Origin: Wenzhouxiangellaceae bacterium
GTDB taxonomy: Bacteria > Pseudomonadota > Gammaproteobacteria > Xanthomonadales > Wenzhouxiangellaceae
Direction: 5' to 3'
Length of the DNA stretch: 56,904 nt
NCBI GenBank assembly: GCA_028289455.1
Contig: JANQPN010000026.1
Coordinates: forward strand, 1 to 56,904
The notes under the pieces are model-generated. The model was not told where the DNA came from. It saw only the letters and a list, made by a program, of their open reading frames with translations, and did no database searches. Each line of letters starts with the position of its first letter. Positions within the stretch are counted from its first letter, which is position 1. A program made the translations under genes and the position numbers. Positions 16,089 through 24,644 of the stretch are shown here, piece after piece.

Positions 16089-17504
16089 ATGAATTACGTG
16101 ATTAAAAAACTGACCGTGTCAGCGGTTTTTGTCATTTTAATGTTATCGGCAGCAAACGCCCAGGATCAGGCAGATGCGGAAGCACCGCCGCCCCCACCAC
16201 CGGTGCCTGAAGCAGATCCCGGTCAGGCCATCTCCGACCTGCAGCAGGCTTATCAGAAAGAATATGCTTTTCTGACCGCACAGCAGAGCGATTTACAGCA
16301 GCGTCTGGAGGCATTCAGGCAAAGAGCACAGCAGGAATCCAATAGTGCCGAAACCCGTATTGATGCATTACAAGGTGCCATTGTCGGACTTCAGTCCCGT
16401 GGTGACAGAATTAATGACCTGCTGGTTGAAGCAGAGCGCAATATTGAAAGTATCGAAGATAATCGCGGCACCCTGGATGCCACTTATCAGCAGGCCGGTT
16501 CGACGCTGGAGCAGCAGGGTTTGGAAACATTTTCCAGTGAAGAATTTACCGCTCAGAATGATCTGACGAAAATTGATCAACTGTTTAATGCCGCTGCCCA
16601 GGAAATTACCAAACTGGGGAATGTCCGCAGTGAGCCCGGTAAGTTTTACCTGCTGGACGGCAGCGAAGCCGACGGAACAATTGTCCGGGTTGGCAATATC
16701 GCGGCCTATGGGGTCAGTGGTGACAACGCCGGTGTGCTGGCGCCGGCCGGTGAGGGGCGTCTGAAGCTGTGGGAATCGGATGCTGTGGATGCGGCTAAAG
16801 GTCTGGCAGCGGGTCAGCGGCCGGACGGTGTTCCGATTTTCCTGTTTGAGTCATTAAATAACGCCATCGAAGAAGGTGAATCAGGATCCTTGCTTAAGAC
16901 CATCAATGATGGTGGTGTGATTGCCTGGATTATTGCTGTTCTGGGTATTGTCGCCATGCTTATGGCGGTATTGCGGTTTATCTTCCTGCGTGGAGCCAGT
17001 TCCTCGACTGAAGGCATCCTGTCTGAAGTCAGCCGATTGGTTAAGAAGGGTGAACAGGCGCAGGCACTGGAAGCCTGCAAGCGACGCGGTGGGGCGACCG
17101 GCCGGGTAATGTCTGCAGCCATTCGAAATCTGAATCGGGACCGTGAGCACATTGAAGATATTGTTTCTGAGGCGATTCTGCACGAAAACGCTCACCTTAA
17201 CCGGTTTGGTTCAGTCATCATGGTCATTGCTGCGGTTGCGCCGTTGCTGGGTTTGCTGGGAACGGTAACCGGCATGATCACCACCTTCGATATCATCACC
17301 GAGTTTGGTACCGGTGATCCCAAGCTGCTGTCAGGTGGTATTTCCATTGCGTTGATTACCACGGAAATCGGCCTGGCCGTGGCTATTCCCGCGCTGATAT
17401 TCGGTAATTTGTTGTCCGGCTGGGCTGAAGGTATTAAGGACAATATGGAAAAAGCCGCATTGCGTGTGATCAACATCGAACAGGAACGGCGGGTCACCGC
17501 ATAA
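16089..17504 (+). CDS. TtpC-type MotA/TolQ/ExbB proton channel protein with periplasmic coil
   Basis: Inner-membrane component of a TonB2-like energising complex, 471 residues. It has a signal-like N-terminus (1-24), a proline-rich stretch (32-40), a long periplasmic coiled coil (45-175) and a soluble segment up to about residue 270. A transmembrane helix follows near 275-300, then the MotA/TolQ/ExbB domain with the two last helices (IMVIAAVAPLLGLLGTVTGMI and IALITTEIGLAVAIPALIFG). The extra N-terminal half distinguishes it from plain ExbB and matches TtpC of the vibrio TonB2 system. It is followed by a second, standard ExbB, as in TonB2 clusters. Confidence 0.88.
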   Translation: MNYVIKKLTVSAVFVILMLSAANAQDQADAEAPPPPPPVPEADPGQAISDLQQAYQKEYAFLTAQQSDLQQRLEAFRQRAQQESNSAETRIDALQGAIVGLQSRGDRINDLLVEAERNIESIEDNRGTLDATYQQAGSTLEQQGLETFSSEEFTAQNDLTKIDQLFNAAAQEITKLGNVRSEPGKFYLLDGSEADGTIVRVGNIAAYGVSGDNAGVLAPAGEGRLKLWESDAVDAAKGLAAGQRPDGVPIFLFESLNNAIEEGESGSLLKTINDGGVIAWIIAVLGIVAMLMAVLRFIFLRGASSSTEGILSEVSRLVKKGEQAQALEACKRRGGATGRVMSAAIRNLNRDREHIEDIVSEAILHENAHLNRFGSVIMVIAAVAPLLGLLGTVTGMITTFDIITEFGTGDPKLLSGGISIALITTEIGLAVAIPALIFGNLLSGWAEGIKDNMEKAALRVINIEQERRVTA

Positions 17505-17539
17505 GCGGACCGGTCTGATCTGATCGGCAATAAACTGCG

Positions 17540-18166
17540 ATGTCTATTCTTACCGAATTCTATAAAGACTTTCTGTTCTTCATGGATGCCGGTGGCTACG
17601 TGATGCCGCCACTGGTGCTGGCAACCGTTATTTTGTGGTACGCCATCGGCTATCGTTATGCAGCCTTGCGCCGTGGCTCCGAACGCAGTCCGCGGGTGCT
17701 GATTGAGCGTGCCCGGAAAGGCGTTATGCCGAAGCGTGAAGGAGTAATGTCACGTGCCCTGCGCAAAGGATTAAAGCTGAAAGAACGCAACCTGCCGCAT
17801 TTAAGACGATTTCTGGATGAGGCGTTTGCCGAAGAAGAGTCAGAGCTGCGCCGTTATCAGGTGCTGATTACAACCATTGTCCTGACAGCGCCGCTGCTGG
17901 GGTTGCTGGGAACCGTGGTTGGAATGATTGAGACCTTCGATTCACTGGGCGATCTGTCACTGTTTTCCCAGTCCGGTGGTATTGCCGGTGGTATATCACA
18001 GGCATTGTTCACTACCCAGATGGGCCTGGCGGTAGCCATACCCGGGTTGATAGTGAACGGCATGCTGCATCGCAAACAACGTGAAATTCAGCTGGAGCTG
18101 GCCCAGCTGAAAGATATTTTATGTGGTGATCCCATTGTTGAAGAGCATGGGTCACGCAGAGCTTAG
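17540..18166 (+). CDS. exbB: ExbB-type proton channel subunit
   Basis: Inner-membrane subunit that forms the proton channel with ExbD and powers TonB. The 208 residues contain three hydrophobic helices: about 20-38, 108-130 (TTIVLTAPLLGLLGTVVGMI) and 150-172 (ISQALFTTQMGLAVAIPGLI). A large cytoplasmic loop lies between the first and second. It sits 35 bp after the TtpC-type gene and 22 bp before exbD. It is a second ExbB paralogue in one operon, which is the TonB2 arrangement. Confidence 0.9.
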   Translation: MSILTEFYKDFLFFMDAGGYVMPPLVLATVILWYAIGYRYAALRRGSERSPRVLIERARKGVMPKREGVMSRALRKGLKLKERNLPHLRRFLDEAFAEEESELRRYQVLITTIVLTAPLLGLLGTVVGMIETFDSLGDLSLFSQSGGIAGGISQALFTTQMGLAVAIPGLIVNGMLHRKQREIQLELAQLKDILCGDPIVEEHGSRRA

Positions 18167-18188
18167 ATAGTGTTAACAGGCATTAATA

Positions 18189-18599
18189 ATGCGTTATAGA
18201 GAACGAAACGATCAAGTTCAGGATATCAATATATCTCCATTGATCGACATGGTATTCATTCTGCTGATCTTTTTTATGGTCAGCACAACTTTTGTAAAAG
18301 ATTTGAAGCTGGATCTGAACCGTCCTGCTGCATCCACACCTACGGCTGCATCAACCAAAGCTATTCGCCTGTACATCGATGGTAACGGAGATGTTTATCT
18401 GGATGGTGAGCCGGTACGGGTTTGGGTCATTCAAAGCCGGGTACGGGATTTGCTTGAATCCGGGACTTCAAAATCAGTATTGGTGGTAACCGACGAAGGC
18501 GTGCCTTCCGGACGGCTGGTCGAAGTGGTCGATCAGGCCCGGCTGGCCGGTGCTGAAGATGTCGGTGTGGCAACTGAACAGGAAGCTGGAGCGGGTTAA
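18189..18599 (+). CDS. exbD: ExbD/TolR family protein
   Basis: Partner of ExbB, 136 residues: a short cytoplasmic N-terminus, one transmembrane helix (about 18-35) and a periplasmic domain. The helix starts INISPLIDMVFILLIFFMVS; Asp20 is the essential proton-carrying aspartate. The periplasmic part contains the usual beta-strand pattern ending in VVDQARLAGAEDVGVAT. The stop codon overlaps the tonB start by one base (TAATG), which suggests coupled translation. Confidence 0.92.
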   Translation: MRYRERNDQVQDINISPLIDMVFILLIFFMVSTTFVKDLKLDLNRPAASTPTAASTKAIRLYIDGNGDVYLDGEPVRVWVIQSRVRDLLESGTSKSVLVVTDEGVPSGRLVEVVDQARLAGAEDVGVATEQEAGAG

Positions 18600-19246
18600 T
18601 GAAAAAACGGGAACACACTCGCCGAATTGGCATGGCGGTGTTGAGCATGGTACTGGGAACAGTGCTGGTGCTGGGCACAGTGATCATCATCAATCGTTTA
18701 TCCAAGCCGCCCTCACGTGAGGAGCTGCTGGCGCAATCGCAGATTCAGTTCGAGCGCAAGAAGCCACCTCAGGAACAACCGAAACCGCGGCCAAAACCTA
18801 AGCCCAAGCCACGCAAGCCGGTGCGCAGTCCACCCAATCCGCTGGCCAACCTGGGAACGGCTTTGAGCGGCATTGATTTTGGTCTGCCCGGCTTTGACGC
18901 ATCACAACTGGAAGGGTTGAATGACGAACTGCTGGGTGGTGCCGATGGCGTTATTTTGACCGATGACACTGTTGATCAGCCGCCAAGAGCAACTTTCCAG
19001 GCGCCGCTGCAGTACCCGTCGAGAGCCAGATCCAAAGGCACTGAAGGTTACGTGGTGTTGTCGTTGCTGATCGGTATCACCGGTGATATTGAACAGATTG
19101 AAGTGGTTGAATCGTTTCCTCAGGGTACCTTTGATGAAGTGGTGCTGGCAGGAATTAATCAATGGCAGTTTGAGCCAGCTCAGTATCAGGGCAAGGCAGT
19201 ACGTGCCTGGGCCAAACAGCGCATCCGCTTTGATTTATCTACGTAA
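18599..19246 (+). CDS. tonB: Energy transducer TonB
   Basis: Carries energy from ExbBD across the periplasm to the outer-membrane receptor. The 215 residues have an N-terminal membrane anchor (about 10-33) and a short Pro-Lys-Arg linker (57-78, repeated KPRPKPKP). A glycine/leucine-rich stretch follows, then the TonB C-terminal domain (130-215) with YPSRARSKGTEGYVVL and NQWQFEPAQYQGKAVRAWAKQRIRFDL. The short linker is typical of TonB2-type proteins. It overlaps both exbD and the TPR gene by one base (TAATG). Confidence 0.92.
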   Translation: MKKREHTRRIGMAVLSMVLGTVLVLGTVIIINRLSKPPSREELLAQSQIQFERKKPPQEQPKPRPKPKPKPRKPVRSPPNPLANLGTALSGIDFGLPGFDASQLEGLNDELLGGADGVILTDDTVDQPPRATFQAPLQYPSRARSKGTEGYVVLSLLIGITGDIEQIEVVESFPQGTFDEVVLAGINQWQFEPAQYQGKAVRAWAKQRIRFDLST

Positions 19247-20439
19247 TGCCGATTAATACGCTACCTTTAATATGGTTTCTGCTGGCTGTGATGACCGGCA
19301 GTGCCGCGTATGCACAGGAACAGGATACGGAAGTTGATTTTCTCGATCTGGCGGCATTAATGCTGCGAGACGGCAATATTGACAGAGCAATAGGTGCGCT
19401 TGATCAGATAGATATTGAAACCGAGCAGCAAGCCAATGCCGAACGGGATGAGGATGACGAGGATTGGTTTGATTTAGGCCGCTACTGGGCGTTGCGCGGA
19501 ACGGCGCATCAGCGTAGAAATGAGGCCGAGCTGGCTAGAGATGCGTTCAATCAGGCCTTGGACGCAGGCCGTACGGATGCTTCAATTTATCTGTCCATCG
19601 CTCAGATCAGCTTTGGACTGGAAGATTACCAGCAAGCCATTGATGCGGTTGAAAAAGCCGGGCGTGAAGTGGAACGAATCGCATCGGTCTATCACTTGAA
19701 GGCTCAGGCCAACTGGTTGCTGGGAAGACACAGCACAGCCATCGCGGTGCTTGATCAGGCTGACAAAATATTTCCGGAGGACCACTCATTTCAGCGGCGT
19801 AAAGTATTTTTCCTGATCGAGCTGGGTCTGTATCAGCAGGCAGCGGTTTTGGGCGAAGTGTATTTGAATGCAACGGCAGGCAGTGCCGATGATTACGTGG
19901 CGATAGGCAATGCACTGCGGCAGAGCGGCCAGATTGATGAAGCGCTGATGTTCCTGGAAACGGCTCTGATTAAATATCCGCGCAATGTGACCATCAAAAA
20001 AGTCCTGGCGCATACCTACATTGACCAGGGCAGTCTGCATATTGCTGCGGACATTATTAGTGAAGCTGCTTTGCTTGATCCTGAATTACTACCTGAAGCA
20101 GCAGAGTTGTATCGCCGCGCCGGTCAGATCTACCGTGCATTGGCTTTGAACAGCGAAATATCCGACCAGCAGGCCAAATTGAAACAGCGGTTGGCTATTT
20201 TTATCGAGTTGAGCCGCTTTGAGCAGGCCGGTGCAATGGAAAATGACCTGAGGCGTCTCGGGTTGCTCGGCAATGAGGATGTGCGCTATGCATTGGCCTA
20301 TGCTTTGTTCAAATCCGGTGAGTTTGAGCGAGCCGAACAGCATCTCTCTTTGCTGACACGCACGGATTTGTTCCGTAAAGCGATAGAAGTGCGCAGGGCA
20401 ATGCAGGAATGCGAAGACAGTGTGTGGAAGTGCACCTGA
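19246..20439 (+). CDS. TPR protein of the TonB system
   Basis: Predicted periplasmic protein with a signal peptide (1-24, ending AYA) and at least six to eight helical tetratricopeptide-like repeats across its 397 residues. Examples are RDAFNQALDAGRTDASIYLS and QAIDAVEKAGREVERIASVY. Such proteins follow tonB in TonB2-type operons and are thought to organise the periplasmic complex. It starts within the tonB stop codon and lies 42 bp before the receptor gene, so it belongs to the same transcript. Confidence 0.87.
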   Translation: MPINTLPLIWFLLAVMTGSAAYAQEQDTEVDFLDLAALMLRDGNIDRAIGALDQIDIETEQQANAERDEDDEDWFDLGRYWALRGTAHQRRNEAELARDAFNQALDAGRTDASIYLSIAQISFGLEDYQQAIDAVEKAGREVERIASVYHLKAQANWLLGRHSTAIAVLDQADKIFPEDHSFQRRKVFFLIELGLYQQAAVLGEVYLNATAGSADDYVAIGNALRQSGQIDEALMFLETALIKYPRNVTIKKVLAHTYIDQGSLHIAADIISEAALLDPELLPEAAELYRRAGQIYRALALNSEISDQQAKLKQRLAIFIELSRFEQAGAMENDLRRLGLLGNEDVRYALAYALFKSGEFERAEQHLSLLTRTDLFRKAIEVRRAMQECEDSVWKCT

Positions 20440-20481
20440 CCGAGCAGCTGAATAACTAACTCTCAACACACAGGTTTAATC

Positions 20482-23400
20482 GTGAAAGCTTTGCATTTAC
20501 TGGTACATATGCTGGTGGCCTGCTTATTGGTAACCACAGCCAGCGTCGTTGGTGCGCAATCAACGAATACCGATGATTCAGATGCCGGTCAGCAGCCAGC
20601 CAGCCTGAGTCTGTTTGTATTTGCTGATCAGGTGCCGGTTTCAGGTGTTGATGTGCATCTGAATGATGAGCTGCTGGCAACCACAAATGATAACGGCCGG
20701 ATTGCGATCATGGTGCCGGTCGGTGAACAGGTATTAAGTATTAATACACCTGAATACGGGCAACTGCGGCGGACCATATTATTCACTGACGGTGAGTTGA
20801 TTCAGATTTTGATCAACCTGTTCTCGGATGGGCGGACACCGTTTGTCGATATTGAAACTTCCAATCCGAATAAAAGCCTTGCAGGTGTAAGTCCTGTCCA
20901 GCAGGATCAGGATGCCGATCCGGGCTTGCTGGAAGGCCGGATTGTCAATGCAGAAAACAACACCCCATTGGCAGGGGTTCGCGTGTTTGTCAGCGGTGTT
21001 TCTCAGGAGGCAGTCACTGACGATGACGGTCAGTTCCGTTTCGAGCTGCCGCCGGGAGAATATGCACTGTCTGTACTGGCGGCACGCTTTAATACCAGGA
21101 CATTGGAAGGTATTCCGGTCAGGTCCAACGATACCACCTCGCAGGTTCTTGAACTGACACCGGCGGGCTCTGAACTCCCCGAATTTGTGGTCGTGGTGCC
21201 ATATGTTGCCGGCAGTCTGGCTTCGGTGCTGGAAGAGCGCCGCGAGGAAGCTTCGGTAGCGGATTATCTGGGTGCCGAGCAAATATCCCGAAACGGTGAT
21301 GGCAATGTGGCTAGTGCGTTACGACGGGTTACCGGTCTTACGCTGATCAATGGCCGCTTTGTATTTATTCGAGGCCTGGGTGAGCGTTATTCCGCGACCC
21401 TGCTTAACGGTGCGGATATACCCAGCCCCGACCCTACCCGCAGGGTTGTCCCGTTGGATCTGTTTCCCACCAGTATTGTTGAATCTATTGAAGTCCAAAA
21501 GGGCTTTACGCCGGAACAGGTGGCTGATTTTGGTGGCGGTGCGGTACAAATCAGAACGCGTTCGATACCCGAGGAAAACTTTTTCCGTGTGGCAATTTCC
21601 GGTTCCTACAATGGCCAGACTACATTTCAGGACGGGCTTCGATCAGTAGGCGGTGGTTCTGATATTTTTGGATTCGATGATGGCAGCAGGGCATTGCCGG
21701 AAAATATCTCAAATGTCCTGGACGCCGGCGAGTTTTTTCCTTTTATTCCGATTGCCGGTGTGGGTCTTATGCCTGAGGAAATTGAGGCACTGGGTGAGTC
21801 TCTGCCTGTGAATTACTCAGTTACCCCGCAAACGATTGAACCGGGTTTCGGGTTGGATTTATCCGGGGGGCTGCGCTTTGATTTCGGCTTTTTCAAACTG
21901 GGCTGGCTGGCAGCGGCATCCTGGAGCAATGAGTGGCTGACCACCAGCCAGGAACGCAATACTTTTTCATTGTCATCCAGTTCAGAAAGCGGTTTGACAC
22001 CATCGGACAGTTTTGTTTTTGACATTACCGAGCGCAACATTGACCTGAGTGGCTTCAACAGTGTCGGCCTGGAAATTGGTGAGCATAATCATTTGACTTT
22101 CAATCAGATGCTGCTGCGTAACACCACTGATGAAAATGAAACTCAGACCGGTTTTTCAAATGAGTTCAGTACGACCATTGTGAATACTGAAATTGAGTTT
22201 GAAGAACGTGAATTGCAGGTTTATCAGTTCATCGGTGAACATGTTGCACCGTGGTGGAATTTCTCCACTTTCAACTGGCAGTACAGCCTGGCTGAAGCGC
22301 GCTCGGACATTCCTGATTTTCGCAGTTTCCGGTTTGAGCAGACCGGTGACGGCGAGTTTGAGTTTGCTGAATTATCCAATGGTAACGGCAGGGATTTCAG
22401 TGAGCTGGACGACAGCGGCAATTCGCTGAACCTGGATTTTGGCTTTAATGTCGGGGATCTTGACGGCGATTTTCACGGTACGCTCAAACTGGGTTATGCC
22501 AACGTTAACAGGGACCGTGAAGCACAGACACAACGGCTGCAGTTTATAACCGGAAACGCTTCAGCCAGCCCATTGGCTTTTACACCCGGTCTGAGATCCA
22601 ATCCGCTGGAGCAGATTCTGAATCCTGAATTTATCGATCCGGAAGGTTTCAGGCTGGATAATGCCACCTCATCAACCGATTTTTACGTAGCCGATCTTGC
22701 CAATGAATCTTTTTATTACGGTCTGGATTTGACCCTGTTCGGATGGCTGCGGCTGTATGGCGGTGTCCGTGATGAAGATTTTCGTCAGGTAGTGACCACA
22801 TTCGATCCGCTGGCGCCGGCCGGTACAGGTATCGACTCCATCATTGATACCCAGGACCTGCTGCCCGGAATCAGCGCAACCATTGATCTGCCCTGGGATA
22901 CGGAAGTACGTCTGGGGTATTCTCAGACGGTTAACAGGCCACAGTTTCGTGAATTAACGCCTGCTCCGTTTGTTGACCCTATTCAGGACAGCCTGGCGAT
23001 CGGTAATCCGGATTTGGTACCGGCTGATATCACCAGTTTCGATTTCCGGATCGACAAGTATTTCAATGATCTTGAATTTGTCTCATTGAGCTTTTTCTAC
23101 AAAGAGTTCACCAATCCCATTGAGCAGCAGATACTTGCCGGCCCGACCGGACTGATTACTTTCGGCAATGTGCCCTCTGCGGATAACATCGGCTTTGAGT
23201 TTGAATACTACAAAGACCTTAGCTTTATCGGCGACTTCTGGAACGACTTTTACACCAGTGCCAATTTTGCCTACATCAACTCCAGTGTGGACATTGATTT
23301 TGGTGAAGACACCATTCTCACCAGCGAAGAGCGGGCACTGCAGGGGCAGTCTCCGTTTGTAGTGAATGCACAGCTTGGTTATTCAAACCCGGATAACGGG

Positions 23401-23658
23401 ATTACCGCCACACTGCTATACAACATTGCAGGCGAGAGAATCATCCAGGTAGGTACATTTGGCCGCCCGGATATTTTTGAGCAGCCGTTTAATCAATTGG
23501 ATTTTGTGGTTCGATACAGCCTGGATGATTGGGTATTCCGTTTAAATGCCCGTAACCTGTTGAATGATGAAGTCCAGTTTACCCAGGGAACAGAAACTGC
23601 CAGACTGTTTACCCGGGGGCGGGAAATCAGTCTGGGTGTTCAATTTACCTTTAACTAG
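20482..23658 (+). CDS. Large TonB-dependent outer-membrane receptor
   Basis: Substrate-specific outer-membrane importer, 1058 residues, last gene of the Pho-box operon. It begins with GTG and a signal peptide (1-25). Two carboxypeptidase-regulatory-like beta-sandwiches follow (about 40-100 and 149-226), then a TonB-box-like PEFVVVV (233-239). Next is the plug (about 255-360, with FIRGLGERYSATLLNGADIP and FGGGAVQIRTR) and a barrel to a terminal VQFTFN. The plug resembles CirA/FepA-like and Bacteroidetes-style receptors, but ligand cannot be read from sequence. Because the operon has a strong Pho box, I infer a phosphorus-containing ligand such as an organophosphate, nucleic acid or polyphosphate. 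No phosphatase gene is adjacent. Confidence 0.9.
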   Translation: MKALHLLVHMLVACLLVTTASVVGAQSTNTDDSDAGQQPASLSLFVFADQVPVSGVDVHLNDELLATTNDNGRIAIMVPVGEQVLSINTPEYGQLRRTILFTDGELIQILINLFSDGRTPFVDIETSNPNKSLAGVSPVQQDQDADPGLLEGRIVNAENNTPLAGVRVFVSGVSQEAVTDDDGQFRFELPPGEYALSVLAARFNTRTLEGIPVRSNDTTSQVLELTPAGSELPEFVVVVPYVAGSLASVLEERREEASVADYLGAEQISRNGDGNVASALRRVTGLTLINGRFVFIRGLGERYSATLLNGADIPSPDPTRRVVPLDLFPTSIVESIEVQKGFTPEQVADFGGGAVQIRTRSIPEENFFRVAISGSYNGQTTFQDGLRSVGGGSDIFGFDDGSRALPENISNVLDAGEFFPFIPIAGVGLMPEEIEALGESLPVNYSVTPQTIEPGFGLDLSGGLRFDFGFFKLGWLAAASWSNEWLTTSQERNTFSLSSSSESGLTPSDSFVFDITERNIDLSGFNSVGLEIGEHNHLTFNQMLLRNTTDENETQTGFSNEFSTTIVNTEIEFEERELQVYQFIGEHVAPWWNFSTFNWQYSLAEARSDIPDFRSFRFEQTGDGEFEFAELSNGNGRDFSELDDSGNSLNLDFGFNVGDLDGDFHGTLKLGYANVNRDREAQTQRLQFITGNASASPLAFTPGLRSNPLEQILNPEFIDPEGFRLDNATSSTDFYVADLANESFYYGLDLTLFGWLRLYGGVRDEDFRQVVTTFDPLAPAGTGIDSIIDTQDLLPGISATIDLPWDTEVRLGYSQTVNRPQFRELTPAPFVDPIQDSLAIGNPDLVPADITSFDFRIDKYFNDLEFVSLSFFYKEFTNPIEQQILAGPTGLITFGNVPSADNIGFEFEYYKDLSFIGDFWNDFYTSANFAYINSSVDIDFGEDTILTSEERALQGQSPFVVNAQLGYSNPDNGITATLLYNIAGERIIQVGTFGRPDIFEQPFNQLDFVVRYSLDDWVFRLNARNLLNDEVQFTQGTETARLFTRGREISLGVQFTFN

Positions 23659-23678
23659 TGTTAACAGGCCCTGATCTG

Positions 23679-24644
23679 TCAGGTATTTGACCAGGCAAAT
23701 GCCTGTATGTTTTCAATGTTGCCTGTGTCAGTTAACAGCATCAGCAAACGGTCTATGCCCAGTGCTACGCCAGTACACGGCGGCAGGCCATGACGCAGTG
23801 CCTGCAGCAGTTTCTGGTCTGCCTGCATGGCCGGTTTGTTGAGTCCCTCACGAATTTGCCGGTCTTCGATGAAACGCTGCTGCTGTTCGTCTGCGCTGGT
23901 CAGTTCCTGGTAGCCGTTGGCCAGTTCCAGCTGCCCTAGAAAGACCTCAAAGCGCTCAGCGATGGAACACCCGTCAGGTTCATTGCGCAGTTGTGCCAGT
24001 GCCGCCTGACTGGGCGGGAAGTCGGTAATAATATTCAGGCTGCAGTCCGGTAAAGCAGGCTGCAGCAAATGACTGAAAATAAAATCCAGCAGCATACTGT
24101 GGCTGGTTTCATCAGCGGACATGTGCCAGCCGTGGGTGTGTGCCAGTTTAATCAGGTAATGTTTTTCAGCAGCCGCAACATCTATACCCAGCACTTGTTG
24201 CGACAGATCTGTGTAAGTGGATTTCTGTACTGGCCATAGTGCCAGCATATCCGGGCTGCAGGTGTGCAGCAGTTCGATAACTTCGTCAATCAGTTGCTGA
24301 TAATGCCAGCCGACCCGGTACCATTCCAGCATGGTAAATTCCGGGTTGTGCCGGCGTCCGGCTTCACCCTGCCGAAACACCTGGCCCAGTTCATAAATGT
24401 CGCCGCTGCCGGCAGCCAGCAGCCGTTTCATGGCGTATTCCGGTGAGGTTCTCAGAAAACCCGCTGAGTGTTGCAGTTCAAAGCTGTCGAGGTGTGGGTC
24501 GGTAACACCGGATTTGACGACTACGGGGGTAAAAACTTCCATTACGTCGCGGACAGCAAAGAACTGCCGGATGGTTCTGACGAGCCGTGCTCTTTGCCGC
24601 AGCAAGGCCTGGTCGGCATCAGGTTGCCAGTTTTCAGTCTTCAT
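23679..24644 (-). CDS. epmA: EF-P beta-lysylation ligase EpmA (GenX/PoxA)
   Basis: Class-II lysyl-tRNA-synthetase paralogue that attaches beta-lysine to elongation factor P. The 321 residues match EpmA and lack the anticodon-binding domain of LysRS. Class-II motif 2 reads IYELGQVFRQGEAGRRHNPE followed by FTMLEWYR; motif 3 is GVALGIDRLLML. The adenylate pocket TSPEYAMKRLLA is also present. Its first 11 bases overlap the end of ppx, so both are probably co-transcribed. epmB and efp are not in this window. Confidence 0.95.
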   Translation of the reverse strand: MKTENWQPDADQALLRQRARLVRTIRQFFAVRDVMEVFTPVVVKSGVTDPHLDSFELQHSAGFLRTSPEYAMKRLLAAGSGDIYELGQVFRQGEAGRRHNPEFTMLEWYRVGWHYQQLIDEVIELLHTCSPDMLALWPVQKSTYTDLSQQVLGIDVAAAEKHYLIKLAHTHGWHMSADETSHSMLLDFIFSHLLQPALPDCSLNIITDFPPSQAALAQLRNEPDGCSIAERFEVFLGQLELANGYQELTSADEQQQRFIEDRQIREGLNKPAMQADQKLLQALRHGLPPCTGVALGIDRLLMLLTDTGNIENIQAFAWSNT

